Shown: positions 6,521-14,978, counted from the stretch's first letter. The stretch: DNA of 24,004 bases from SCN-69-37 sp044507065 (GCA_044507065.1 JBIQJY010000052.1:1-24004), one strand, 5' to 3'. Numbers and translations: made by a program. The notes: generated from the sequence alone by a model not told the origin.

Positions 6521-8711
6521 TCCGGTCGCTGGCAGTCTGGGTGCAGGTGCAGGGGGCGCGACGTCCGCCAGCACGCTGGAGACCTTCGCGTACGACAACC
6601 GCACGACGATGCACTTCGCCATCGCCACGGCGGTGTGGGGCCTGGTGGCCTTCCTCGTGGGGCTCATCGTCGCGCTGAAGCTGATCTTCCCGGAGTTCCT
6701 GAGCGGGATCCCGGAGTTGTCGTACGGGCGACTGCGTCCCCTGCACACCAACGCGGCCGTCTTCGCGTTCGCGGGCAATGCCATCTTCGTCGGCGTCTAT
6801 TACTCGCTCCAGCGGCTCTGCAAGGCACGCATGTTCAGCGACCTGCTGAGCCGGGTGCACTTCTGGGGCTGGCAGTTCATCATCGTGCTCGCCGCCCTCA
6901 CGCTCCCGCTCGGCTTCACGACGAGCAAGGAGTATGCGGAACTCGAATGGCCGATCGACATCCTCATCACCGTGGTGTGGGTGGTGTTCGGCGCCAACAT
7001 GATCGGGACGATCCTCAGGCGGCGCGAGCGGCACATGTACGTGTCGATCTGGTTCTATCTGGCCACCTTCATCACGGTCGCGCTGCTGCACGTCGTCAAC
7101 TCGCTGGGCCTGCCGGTGAGCATGCTCAAGAGCTATTCGATGTACGCCGGCGTGCAGGATGCGCTGGTGCAGTGGTGGTACGGCCACAACGCCGTGGCCT
7201 TCTTCCTGACGACGCCCTTCCTGGGCGTGATGTACTACTTCATCCCCAAGGCGGCGAATCGGCCCGTGTTCTCCTACCGGTTGTCGATCGTCCACTTCTG
7301 GTCGCTCATCTTCCTCTACATCTGGGCCGGCCCTCACCACCTGCTCTATACGTCGCTGCCCGAGTGGGCGCAGTCGCTCGGCACGGTCTTCTCGCTGATG
7401 CTGATCGCGCCGTCGTGGGGCGGCATGGTCAACGGGCTGCTCACGCTGCGCGGCGCGTGGGACCGCGTGCGTGAGGATCCGGTGCTGAAGTTCATGGTCG
7501 TCGGCGTCACCGCCTACGGCATGACGACGTTCGAAGGGCCGATGATGTCGTTCAAGGGCGTCAACGCGCTGACGCACTACACCGACTACATCATCGGGCA
7601 CGTCCACCTGGGTGCACTGGCGTGGAACGGCGGGCTTGCCTTCGCGATGCTCTACTACATCGTGCCGAGGCTCTACGGCACCACACTCTTCTCGCGCGGC
7701 CTGGCGAACCTGCACTTCTGGCTGGCGACGCTCGGGATCGTCTTCTACGCGATTCCGCTGTACATCGGCGGCATCACGCAGAGTCTGATGTGGCGCGAGT
7801 TCACCAACGACGGCCTGCTCCGGTATCCGAACTTCCTCGAGACCGTCATCCGCATCGTCCCGATGTATGCCCTGCGTGCGTTCGGTGGTTCGCTGTTCCT
7901 GCTCGGCATCTGCGTCGCGCTCTACAACCTGTACCGCACGACGAAGCAGGGACGGCTGATCGCGGACGAGACGACGCAGGCTGCGCCGCTGCCCGTATCG
8001 TCCGGGGGCGGCGGCACGTGGCACCGGGCGCTCGAAGCGCGGCCCGTCCAGTTCGCCTTCTGGGTGTTCGTCGTCGTCTTCGTGGGTGGGGCGGTCGAGT
8101 TCGTACCGACGGCGCTCGTCCGGTCGAACATCCCGACGATCGAGGCGGTGCGGCCGTATACCCCGCTCGAACTCGAGGGGCGCGACCTCTACATCCGCGA
8201 CGGCTGTGTCGGGTGCCACTCGCAGATGGTCCGGCCATTGCGAGCGGAGACCGAGCGCTACGGCGACTACTCGAAGGCGGGCGAGTTCGTCTTCGACCGC
8301 CCGTTTCTCTGGGGGTCGAAGCGCACCGGGCCCGACCTGCATCGTGTGGGGGGCAAGTATCCGGATTCGTGGCACTTCCTGCACATGAAGGAACCGCGAG
8401 CCACCTCGCCGGGATCGCTGATGCCCGGCTACCCGTGGCTGTACGACGCCGCCCTCGACACGCGGCACACCGAGGGAAAAATCATCACCCTGCAGCGGCT
8501 GGGCGTGCCCTATCCGGACGGTTTCGAGCGCGAGGCCGTCGCCAGCCTCGAGACGCAGGCAGCCGGCATCGCCGAGCGGCTGCGCGAGGGTGGCTTCGAC
8601 GTGCAGGACGACCGCGAGATCGTCGCAATGATTGCCTACCTGCAGCGGCTCGGCACGGATGTGTCGACAGCGCCCGATCCGGGCGAGCGGGCCAGCGTGG
8701 GAGGGCAGTGA
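6513..8711 (+). CDS. ccoNO: Fused cbb3 cytochrome c oxidase subunits I and II (CcoN-CcoO)
   Basis: The 732-residue protein joins the catalytic subunit CcoN (about 1-490) to the monohaem cytochrome subunit CcoO (about 510-720), reducing oxygen to water at a haem b3-CuB centre. In CcoN I see LRPLHTNAAVFAF (low-spin haem ligand region), WYGHNAV with CuB ligand His225, YIWAGPHHL with His275 and His276 and the nearby cross-link tyrosine, and HYTDYIIGHVHLGA (haem ligands). A transmembrane segment (FAFWVFVVVFVGG-like, about 510-525) then leads into CcoO with haem c motif CVGCHSQMVRPL (Cys565, Cys568, His569) and a Met-ligand region in SLMPGYPWL. Unfused subunits are usual in Proteobacteria, while fusion is seen in Bacteroidota and relatives. 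It overlaps ccoS by 8 nt and shares its final base with the ccoQ ATG (TGATG). Confidence 0.94.
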   Translation: MSSPVAGSLGAGAGGATSASTLETFAYDNRTTMHFAIATAVWGLVAFLVGLIVALKLIFPEFLSGIPELSYGRLRPLHTNAAVFAFAGNAIFVGVYYSLQRLCKARMFSDLLSRVHFWGWQFIIVLAALTLPLGFTTSKEYAELEWPIDILITVVWVVFGANMIGTILRRRERHMYVSIWFYLATFITVALLHVVNSLGLPVSMLKSYSMYAGVQDALVQWWYGHNAVAFFLTTPFLGVMYYFIPKAANRPVFSYRLSIVHFWSLIFLYIWAGPHHLLYTSLPEWAQSLGTVFSLMLIAPSWGGMVNGLLTLRGAWDRVREDPVLKFMVVGVTAYGMTTFEGPMMSFKGVNALTHYTDYIIGHVHLGALAWNGGLAFAMLYYIVPRLYGTTLFSRGLANLHFWLATLGIVFYAIPLYIGGITQSLMWREFTNDGLLRYPNFLETVIRIVPMYALRAFGGSLFLLGICVALYNLYRTTKQGRLIADETTQAAPLPVSSGGGGTWHRALEARPVQFAFWVFVVVFVGGAVEFVPTALVRSNIPTIEAVRPYTPLELEGRDLYIRDGCVGCHSQMVRPLRAETERYGDYSKAGEFVFDRPFLWGSKRTGPDLHRVGGKYPDSWHFLHMKEPRATSPGSLMPGYPWLYDAALDTRHTEGKIITLQRLGVPYPDGFEREAVASLETQAAGIAERLREGGFDVQDDREIVAMIAYLQRLGTDVSTAPDPGERASVGGQ

Positions 8712-8923
8712 TGTACACGGAAATCCTTCGAGGTATCGCGGGCGTCGGGATCTTCCCGGTGATCTCGCTGGTGCTGTTCGTGGCGGTGTTCAGCGTCGTA
8801 CTCCTGTGGGCGGTGCGTGCCGACCGCACGAAACTCGACCGGCACGCCGCCCTTCCGCTCGCCGAGGCGCCGCCGGCGCCGGTGGGCGCCGACGCGGAAC
8901 TGTCCGGCAGGAGGCACGCATGA
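8711..8923 (+). CDS. ccoQ: CcoQ-like small subunit of cbb3 oxidase
   Basis: The 70-residue protein has one hydrophobic segment (VGIFPVISLVLFVAVFSVVLL, about 12-32) followed by a charged tail beginning WAVRADRTKLDRH. It lies between ccoNO and ccoP with coupled junctions: its ATG overlaps the ccoNO stop and its end overlaps the ccoP start by 4 nt. CcoQ/FixQ stabilises the association of CcoP with the core. Sequence conservation in this family is weak, so the call rests mainly on size, topology and position. Confidence 0.82.
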   Translation: MYTEILRGIAGVGIFPVISLVLFVAVFSVVLLWAVRADRTKLDRHAALPLAEAPPAPVGADAELSGRRHA

Positions 8924-9531
8924 CACGGGAACGAGACGAGATCCTCGAGCACGAGGCCGACGGCATCCGCGAGTTCGACAACGACCTGCCGCGGTGGTGG
9001 CTCTACGGTTTCTATTTCACGATCGTCCTCGCCGCCCTCTATCTCGTGAACTTCCACGTCCTGCCGGTGCCGCTCGTCGGGCCCGCCAGCATCCAGGCCG
9101 AGTACGAAGCGGACATGGCAGCCGCGGCCGCTGCCCGACCGCCGGCCACGGCATCGGCGGCCTCCACGGGCGGCGCGTCGGGCGGATCGGTGGCGATGGT
9201 GCTGCTGACCGATGAGGCGGACCTGCAAAGGGGCGAGGCCATCTACAACAGCGCCACGCACCCCTGCGCGGCCTGTCACAGGCCCGACCTGGGTGGCCTC
9301 GTCGGTCCCAACCTGACCGACGACCAGTGGTTGCACGGATGCGCCGTGAGCGACCTCGCCAACGCCGTGAAGGTGGGGTTTCCGCTGCAGGGCATGCTGC
9401 CGTACGGCGGTGGTCCGGCATTGTCCGACCAGGAAGTGCTGCAACTGGCGAGCTTCATCCTGTCGAGGGGCGGGAGCAACCCGACGGCGCCCAAGGCGCC
9501 CGATGCGGCACGGGACAAGCCGTGCCCGTAG
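8920..9531 (+). CDS. ccoP: Short, mono-haem CcoP subunit of cbb3 oxidase
   Basis: The 203-residue protein begins with the CcoP N-terminal region (ADGIREFDNDLPRWWLYGFYFTIV) that forms its membrane anchor. An Ala/Gly-rich linker follows, then one class I cytochrome c domain: CAACH at 116-120 and a probable Met ligand in GMLPYGG. It accepts electrons from periplasmic donors and passes them to CcoO. Proteobacterial CcoP is usually near 300 residues with two CxxCH sites; only one is present here and no second copy is seen before the stop. The start has a strong ribosome site, CAGGAGG at 8908-8914, and overlaps ccoQ by 4 nt. About 40 nt separate it from ccoG. Confidence 0.9.
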   Translation: MTRERDEILEHEADGIREFDNDLPRWWLYGFYFTIVLAALYLVNFHVLPVPLVGPASIQAEYEADMAAAAAARPPATASAASTGGASGGSVAMVLLTDEADLQRGEAIYNSATHPCAACHRPDLGGLVGPNLTDDQWLHGCAVSDLANAVKVGFPLQGMLPYGGGPALSDQEVLQLASFILSRGGSNPTAPKAPDAARDKPCP

Positions 9532-9571
9532 CCGGGGCGGCACGGGCGCCATGTGGAAAGCAGCGTGACCC

Positions 9572-11032
9572 ATGAGCGGTGAGACCCTGATCGACGCCGC
9601 GCACGAGACATTCAGGAACGAACTGGCCAGCATCCGTCCGGACGGCAGGCGGCGATGGGTGTACGCGCGCAAGCCCTCCGGATTCTTCTACCGGTGGCGC
9701 ACCCGGCTGAGCTGGCTGCTCCTGGCCTTCCTGTTGCTGGCGCCCTTCGTGCGCGTCGGCGGGCTGCCGCTCATGATGTTCAACGTCATCGAGCGCAAGT
9801 TCGTGTTCTTCGGCCTGCTGTTCTGGCCGCAGGACTTCTATATGGTCGTGCTCATCGCCCTGGCGGCACTCGTCACGCTCATGCTGTCGACGGTGACGGT
9901 GGGACGCGTGTGGTGCGGCTGGCTGTGCCCGCAGACCATCTTCATGGAGATGCTGTTCCGGAAGATCGAATACGCCATCGACGGGTCGGCCGAGCAGCAG
10001 CTGCGGCGCCACCGCGGGCCGTGGGACGCCGCACGCATCTGGCGGACGGTGGTCAAGCAGGCGATCTTCTTCGCCCTGTCGTTCGCGATCGCCAACGTCT
10101 TCCTCGCCTACGTCATCGGGTCCGACGCGCTGTGGGTCATCATCACCGATCCGCCCTCGCAGCACCTCGGCGGGCTGGTGGCCATCACAATCTTCAGCTT
10201 CGTGTTCTACCTCGTGTTCGCCCGGTTCCGCGAACAGGCCTGCGTGCTGGCCTGTCCGTACGGCCGCGTGATGTCATCGCTCATCGATCGCCACACCGTG
10301 ACGGTGACCTACGACTTCACGCGCGGGGAACCGCGTGGGCGCGTGACGAAGGCGCAGGCCGCGGCGCCGACGGGCGACTGCATCGACTGCCACCACTGCG
10401 TGACGGTCTGTCCCACCGGGATCGACATCCGCAATGGCGTGCAGCTCGAGTGCGTGAACTGCACGGCCTGCATCGATGCCTGCGATGCGGTGATGGAGCG
10501 CGTGGGACGGCCGACGGGCCTCATCCGCCTGACCTCGCACGAGGCGGTGGCCGAGGGGCGCTTGCGCTGGCTCACGGCACGTTCGGCGGCCTACGCGGTG
10601 GTCTGGATCGCGTTGATCGGCACCGTCACCTGGATCGTGGCTGCGCGGCCGGCGCTCGACGTGACGACGCTGCGCCAGCCGGGCACGCTGTTCGCCTCAC
10701 TCGACGCCGGGCGGATCGGCAATTTCTACAACGTGCAGGTGTTCAACCGCACCGGCGATCCCGTGCAGTTCGAGATCCGCGTGACCGAGCCAGCCGGGGC
10801 GACCGTCACGCCGCTCGGTCTCGACTTCGAGGTGGGGGCGCACGCGTTGCTCGAGGGACGCATGCTCGTGGCCGTGCCGCAGACGGAACTGGGAGGGCGG
10901 CAGAGTGTGCCGGTCCGACTCGAGGTGCACGCCGGCGGAAAACTGATTCAGGCACTGACGTCAGCATTTGTCGCGCCGCCCGGGGGCGGTCAGGGCAATG
11001 GGGGCGCGGGCGCCGCTGGGGGACAGCCGTGA
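9572..11032 (+). CDS. ccoG: CcoG/FixG, membrane ferredoxin-like copper reductase for cbb3 assembly
   Basis: The 486-residue protein starts with the family signature region (RWVYARKPSGFFYRWR, about 29-44). Membrane helices with WCGWLCPQTIFMEMLFRKIE (about 112-131) and REQACVLACPYGRVMSSLIDR follow. Two [4Fe-4S] motifs come next: CIDCHHCVTVCP (Cys270, 273, 276, 280) and CVNCTACIDAC (Cys294, 297, 300, 304). The C-terminal part is an Ig-like periplasmic domain typical of FixG (FYNVQVFNRTGDPVQFEI), ending in a Gly-rich tail. CcoG has been shown in other bacteria to reduce Cu2+ for delivery to the oxidase. The stop overlaps the GTG start of the next gene. Confidence 0.94.
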   Translation: MSGETLIDAAHETFRNELASIRPDGRRRWVYARKPSGFFYRWRTRLSWLLLAFLLLAPFVRVGGLPLMMFNVIERKFVFFGLLFWPQDFYMVVLIALAALVTLMLSTVTVGRVWCGWLCPQTIFMEMLFRKIEYAIDGSAEQQLRRHRGPWDAARIWRTVVKQAIFFALSFAIANVFLAYVIGSDALWVIITDPPSQHLGGLVAITIFSFVFYLVFARFREQACVLACPYGRVMSSLIDRHTVTVTYDFTRGEPRGRVTKAQAAAPTGDCIDCHHCVTVCPTGIDIRNGVQLECVNCTACIDACDAVMERVGRPTGLIRLTSHEAVAEGRLRWLTARSAAYAVVWIALIGTVTWIVAARPALDVTTLRQPGTLFASLDAGRIGNFYNVQVFNRTGDPVQFEIRVTEPAGATVTPLGLDFEVGAHALLEGRMLVAVPQTELGGRQSVPVRLEVHAGGKLIQALTSAFVAPPGGGQGNGGAGAAGGQP

Positions 11033-11487
11033 AGATTCGATTCCACTGGGGAGCGGGCGTGGCGGTGCTGTACACGGCGTTTGCGTCGGCGACACTCGCC
11101 TTCGCAATCTTCGCGATCGCGAACCCGGCAGCACTCGTGAGCGACGACTACTACCGCGAAGCGACGCGCCACGATCGCCGCATCGAGGCGGCGGCCAACG
11201 GGCGAGCGGCCGGAGCGAAACTCACTGTCGAAACGGAGCCGTCGGGAACACCGGCGGCGGTGCTGCGTATGTCGCCCGCGCATCACGGGCGCGCGGTGGG
11301 TCGCGTGACGTGGTACCGGCCGTCCGACGCGTCGTTCGATCGGACCATGCCTCTGGCGATCGATGACGACGGGGTGCAGCGCATGGCGATTGGCGATCTG
11401 CCGGGCGGCCACTGGCGCATCAAGGTCGAGTGGGAACTCGATGGACGCCCGTTCTATCTCGAGCAGCCGGTGATGGTACGTCGATGA
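11029..11487 (+). CDS. ccoH: CcoH/FixH cbb3 oxidase assembly protein
   Basis: The 152-residue protein has a single N-terminal membrane helix (about 7-34) followed by the family's NPAALVSDDYYREA segment (about 34-47) and a periplasmic beta-rich domain ending VEWELDGRPFYLEQPVMV. FixH/CcoH associates with CcoP during assembly of the complex. The start is the GTG at 11029 within a GTGAAG overlap with the ccoG stop; no in-frame ATG precedes the membrane helix. Its stop overlaps the next gene's start (ATGA). Confidence 0.87.
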   Translation: MKIRFHWGAGVAVLYTAFASATLAFAIFAIANPAALVSDDYYREATRHDRRIEAAANGRAAGAKLTVETEPSGTPAAVLRMSPAHHGRAVGRVTWYRPSDASFDRTMPLAIDDDGVQRMAIGDLPGGHWRIKVEWELDGRPFYLEQPVMVRR

Positions 11488-12152
11488 CAACGGTGATTGC
11501 GGGCTTCGTCCTGGGGCTGGCCGGCAGCCTGCACTGTGCGGCGATGTGCGGCCCGCTGGTCGGCGTGATCGCGCCTGTCTTCGGTCGTCGGATGGTGCCG
11601 GCCCTGTGGTACCAGGCTGGCCGCGTGCTCAGCTACGTGTCCATCGGCACGCTTGCCGGCCTTGTCGGCGCTGCCGCGGGGCTGACCGGCCTGGGCCGCG
11701 GCCTGTCCATCGCTGCCGGCGTGTTGATGCTGCTCGCGGCGCTGGGGCTGGCCACCCGATCGTTTTCGCGCGTGGGGACATGGTGGACGGCGCAGCTGTC
11801 GCGCGTGTTGCGCACCGTGGGCCGCGCGCGTGTCGCGTTTCCCAGGGCCAGCGTCCTGGGCGCCGGACTCGCCAACGGCGCGCTGCCGTGCGGGCTGGTC
11901 TACGCCGCCGGCCTTGCGGCCGCGACATCGGCCGGGCCGCTGGAAGGCGCGGCAGTCATGCTCGCGTTCGGCGCGGGCACCGCGCCGATGATGCTGGGCC
12001 TCTGGACCAGCGCCGCGCGGCTGCCGGCTGCTGTTCGGCAGCGTCTGCGCGCACTCACGCCGGCAGCGCTGGGCATTGTCGGCGTCCTGCTCGTCATCCG
12101 CGGCGTTGCGGCCGCCACAGGACATTCCCACGCATTCCCCGGCCATCCCTGA
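11484..12152 (+). CDS. TauE/SafE-like (UreH-type) membrane protein of the cbb3 cluster
   Basis: The 222-residue multi-pass membrane protein opens with the signature GLAGSLHCAAMCGPLVG (about 10-26). It also has a helix with GAGLANGALPCGLVYAA (about 130-146) and GAGTAPMMLG (about 164-173), all characteristic of the cytochrome-biogenesis/UreH-like branch of the sulfite exporter TauE/SafE superfamily. Members occur regularly at the end of ccoGHIS-type clusters. A role in copper or other metal handling is often suggested, but the transported substrate is not established. The gene is coupled to ccoH by an ATGA overlap and looks like the last gene of the operon: 83 nt follow before a gene with its own strong ribosome site. 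Confidence 0.85.
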   Translation: MTTVIAGFVLGLAGSLHCAAMCGPLVGVIAPVFGRRMVPALWYQAGRVLSYVSIGTLAGLVGAAAGLTGLGRGLSIAAGVLMLLAALGLATRSFSRVGTWWTAQLSRVLRTVGRARVAFPRASVLGAGLANGALPCGLVYAAGLAAATSAGPLEGAAVMLAFGAGTAPMMLGLWTSAARLPAAVRQRLRALTPAALGIVGVLLVIRGVAAATGHSHAFPGHP

Positions 12153-12235
12153 CTGCGCACGGGGTTGCGAATGTCCCAAACGACCCTTCGGTCACGTCGT
12201 CATCTGTCAAGCTGATGGATGACAGGGGGTAAGTC

Positions 12236-13795
12236 ATGGCGCCCGACGATCAAGCCGCCGTCATCGAGTTTCTCGCGTCGCCGACGACGCACGACGGCGC
12301 GCGCGTCGAACGCATCGACACCCACGCCGCGATCGTGTTCCTGGCCGGTGCGCGCGCGTACAAGCTCAAGCGTGCCGTGCGCTTCGACTATCTCGATTTC
12401 TCGACCGCGGACCTGCGGCGCGTCTCGTGCGAGGCGGAAGTGCGCCTCAATCGGCGCACCGCCCCGGACATGTACCTCGGCGTTCTCGCCGTGACGCGCG
12501 AGTCCGACGGGACGCTCGCCCTCGGCGGCACGGGAATGCCGGTCGACTGGGTGGTCGAGATGGTCCGCTTCGACCAGAGTGCGCTGTTCGATCGGCTGGC
12601 GGAGGCCGGGCGCCTGGATGTCGCGCTGATGGTGCCGCTGGCCGACGCCATCGCCGCGTTCCACGCCGCCGCGGCGCCTCGGCCCGATCATGGAGGAAAG
12701 GCGGGCATGGCCTGGGTCATCGAAGGCAATGCCTCGGGGGTCGACGAGCACGGCGCCGAGTTCGTCGATCACCGGCTCAGTCGTGCAGTTGCCGACAACG
12801 CCCGTGCCGAACTCGAACGACACGGCGCCCTGCTCGACCGGCGTCGCGACACAGGGTATGTCCGGCAGTGCCACGGCGATCTGCACCTCCGCAACATCGC
12901 GCTCATCGACGGGCGGCCGACGCTGTTCGATGGCATCGAGTTCAACGACGAGATCGCCTGCACCGACGTGCTGTACGACCTGGCGTTTCTGTTGATGGAC
13001 CTCTGGAGGCGGCGCCTGCCGGGCCACGCCAACGCGGTATGGAATCGTTATCTCGCCGAGACGAAACACGTGGAGGGGCTCAGGCTGCTGCCGCTGTTCC
13101 TCTCGTGCCGTGCCGCTGTTCGAGCCAAGACCAGCCTGACGGCGGCCCACTTCCAGGCTGACGATCGACAGCGCCGCTCGCTCCAGGCACTGGCACAGCG
13201 GTATCTGTCGATGGCTGATGCCTTCCTGCGCCCGCCCGGGCCTGCCCTGGTTGCGATTGGAGGGCTGTCGGGAACGGGAAAGTCGACGATTGCACGTCAA
13301 CTCGCTCCGCTCTTCGGCGCGGCACCTGGCGCCGTCGTCTTTCGCAGCGACGAAATCCGCAAGCGGCTGTGCGGCGTGCCGCTCCTCGAGCGGCTGGGTC
13401 CCGATGGCTACACGTCCGAGGTGACCGAACGCGTGTACTCGACGCTCGCCGGGTCCGCGGGTGCGACGATCGCCGAAGGGTGCAGCGTCGTTGCCGACGC
13501 CGTCTACGCGAAGCCTGAGGAGCGGCAGGCGATCGAGCGTGTGGCAGTCGACGCATCGATCCCGTTCGTCGGTGTCTGGCTCGAGGCGCCGGAGGCGCAG
13601 CGGGTCGATAGGACGATGCAACGCAGAAACGACGCGTCGGACGCGGATGCCGACGTCGTGCACCGCCAGCATCAGCAGCACACGGGTCCCATCACCTGGC
13701 ATCGCATCGACGCATCGGCGCCGGCCGAGCGGGTGCTGCAGGCGGTCACCGACGTGATGCGCAAGCTCGTGCCGATGTCGTCGCCACCGCCCTGA
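12236..13795 (+). CDS. Bifunctional aminoglycoside phosphotransferase-like / P-loop kinase protein
   Basis: The 519-residue protein fuses two domains. Residues about 20-325 are an APH/protein-kinase-like fold: lysine-rich YKLKRAVRF in the N-lobe, catalytic CHGDLHLRNI (His213, Asp215, Asn220) and the metal-binding LFDGIEFND (Asp232, in place of DFG/DxE). Residues about 335-510 are an AAA/zeta-toxin/gluconate-kinase-like P-loop domain with Walker A GGLSGTGKST (342-351, Lys349). It also has a conserved FRSDEIRKRLCGVP and a lid region rich in Asp/Arg. Such fusions are widespread and generally annotated as bifunctional aminoglycoside phosphotransferase/ATP-binding proteins. The physiological substrate is unknown, and resistance is not implied. 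Start: ATG at 12236 behind AGGGGGT, a good ribosome site. It follows the cbb3 cluster but probably has its own promoter. Confidence 0.85.
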   Translation: MAPDDQAAVIEFLASPTTHDGARVERIDTHAAIVFLAGARAYKLKRAVRFDYLDFSTADLRRVSCEAEVRLNRRTAPDMYLGVLAVTRESDGTLALGGTGMPVDWVVEMVRFDQSALFDRLAEAGRLDVALMVPLADAIAAFHAAAAPRPDHGGKAGMAWVIEGNASGVDEHGAEFVDHRLSRAVADNARAELERHGALLDRRRDTGYVRQCHGDLHLRNIALIDGRPTLFDGIEFNDEIACTDVLYDLAFLLMDLWRRRLPGHANAVWNRYLAETKHVEGLRLLPLFLSCRAAVRAKTSLTAAHFQADDRQRRSLQALAQRYLSMADAFLRPPGPALVAIGGLSGTGKSTIARQLAPLFGAAPGAVVFRSDEIRKRLCGVPLLERLGPDGYTSEVTERVYSTLAGSAGATIAEGCSVVADAVYAKPEERQAIERVAVDASIPFVGVWLEAPEAQRVDRTMQRRNDASDADADVVHRQHQQHTGPITWHRIDASAPAERVLQAVTDVMRKLVPMSSPPP

Positions 13796-13857
13796 CGCGA
13801 TTTGTCACCTTCCGGGCCGGGCGTGCATCTCTCCATTCAGAAGGAGATGACGCGCCC

Positions 13858-14307
13858 ATGATGCCCCTGCCACACCGCTACGCGGTCAGCGCCGCCGTGC
13901 TCGCGGCGAACGAGGTCGACCTGACATCCGAGGGGCTGGCGCCCCTCCGCACGGCCGCCCCGGCCGAGTTCGACGGTCCCGGCGACCGGTGGTCGCCGGA
14001 GACACTGCTCGTCGGCGCCGTCGCCGACTGCATCGCCATCACGTTCCGCGGCGTCGCCCGCGCCTCGAAGCTGGAGTGGAGCGATTTCACGTGTGAGGCT
14101 GTGGGTACGCTCGACCGCGTCGACGACGCGACGCGGTTCACGCGGATCGACATCCACGTGGGGCTGACGCTGGTCGACGCGGCTGATGAATCGTTGGCGA
14201 GGCGCGTGCTCGACAAGGTCGAGCGCAGCTGCCTGATCACCAACTCGCTCACCGCTGCCATTCGCCTGCACGCGGCGATCGAGGCTTCTGCTGTTCGCAC
14301 GGGCTGA
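13858..14307 (+). CDS. OsmC/Ohr-family thiol peroxidase-like protein
   Basis: The 149-residue protein has the OsmC fold signature WSPETLLVGAVADCIAITF (45-63) with the first reactive cysteine Cys58. The second, Cys125, is in SCLITNSL. In the OsmC/Ohr family these two cysteines reduce organic hydroperoxides. A strong ribosome site (AAGGAG) lies about 13 nt before the ATG at 13858, and another ATG follows at once at 13861. The final residues (AVRTG) and the TGA stop are supplied by the first arm of a hairpin repeat that begins at 14297, so the native C-terminus may have been altered by repeat insertion. The last recognisable family residues, around AAIRLHAAIEA, are complete, so function should be unaffected. 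Confidence 0.88.
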   Translation: MMPLPHRYAVSAAVLAANEVDLTSEGLAPLRTAAPAEFDGPGDRWSPETLLVGAVADCIAITFRGVARASKLEWSDFTCEAVGTLDRVDDATRFTRIDIHVGLTLVDAADESLARRVLDKVERSCLITNSLTAAIRLHAAIEASAVRTG

Positions 14308-14355
14308 AGCCCGTGCGCTCCAGGAGCTGCTGCCTGGAGGCCACGGGCTTCAGCC
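14297..14355 (+). repeat. REP/BIME-like hairpin pair, copy 1 (cut by gap)
   Basis: GCACGGGC-TGAA-GCCCGTGC (14297-14316) is followed, after a short CTCC...CCTGGAG spacer, by the opposite-orientation hairpin GCCACGGGC-TTCA-GCC (from 14340), which runs into the run of N. The first arm carries the OsmC-family gene's stop codon. Confidence 0.9.
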
Positions 14356-14455
14356 NNNNNNNNNNNNNNNNNNNNNNNNNNNNNNNNNNNNNNNNNNNNN
14401 NNNNNNNNNNNNNNNNNNNNNNNNNNNNNNNNNNNNNNNNNNNNNNNNNNNNNNN
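14356..14455. other. Assembly gap, 100 N
   Basis: Exactly 100 undetermined bases lie inside a hairpin repeat. The fixed length is a scaffolding placeholder, so the true distance is unknown. Reading frames across it are not meaningful. Confidence 0.97.
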
Positions 14456-14495
14456 CGCTTGCGTCGCAAGCCCGTCTGTTGTTTCCTATCGCTAC

Positions 14496-14978
14496 ATGAC
14501 GCAGGTGTCCGTAGTGCGCGGTGTCGGGGCCGTGATTCTCGTGCTCGCGGCATTCTGTGCCGATGCTTCCGCTCAGGTGTGCACCACCGAATGCAGGCAG
14601 GCCCGGATCGATGACTACTTCGAGCGGCTCTCGGCCGTGTATCGACGCGGGTCGACGAGCGAGGACATCGATCGGTTGTTCGAGTTGTTCGCGCCGACCG
14701 TCCGCTACGTCCACAAGGCGTACGACGCAAGCTTCGACCGCGATGCGTGGAAGGGGGCCTTCACGGCAAACCTGAAGCGCGGCGCGTACAGCAAGGACGG
14801 CAATGAGCTGATCGAGCGCACGGAACTCATTCACGGTCGGCATCACGCCGCCGTCGCGTACAGATACATGCGTCGCATGGACGATGGGACCCTGCGGCCC
14901 GCGGATGCGCAGGGCGAGCTGCTCGTGTTGTTCGAGTTCGACGGCGATCGTATCGCGCTGATCGAGGAGTACTGGTAG
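14496..14978 (+). CDS. Exported NTF2/SnoaL-like domain protein
   Basis: The 160-residue protein has a signal peptide (MTQVSVVRGVGAVILVLAAF, cleavage near ADASAQ, about residue 27). The mature part of about 130 residues has the look of an NTF2-like cone fold: an N-terminal helix with DDYFERLSAVYRRG, LFELFAPTVRYVH, a WKGAF helix, and closing strands AVAYRYMRRMDDG, GELLVLFEFDGDRIALIEEYW. In this superfamily the pocket may be enzymatic or merely ligand-binding, and no catalytic set is obvious here. The ATG at 14496 lies 40 nt after the assembly gap; no clear ribosome site is visible, so an upstream start hidden by the gap cannot be excluded. The cytochrome c'-like gene follows after 33 nt in the same direction. 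Confidence 0.65.
   Translation: MTQVSVVRGVGAVILVLAAFCADASAQVCTTECRQARIDDYFERLSAVYRRGSTSEDIDRLFELFAPTVRYVHKAYDASFDRDAWKGAFTANLKRGAYSKDGNELIERTELIHGRHHAAVAYRYMRRMDDGTLRPADAQGELLVLFEFDGDRIALIEEYW

Noticed and set aside
12153..12235. A terminator after the cbb3 cluster (GACC-CTTC-GGTC near 12190).
   Set aside because: The stem is only four base pairs with no T-run. It is too weak to call.
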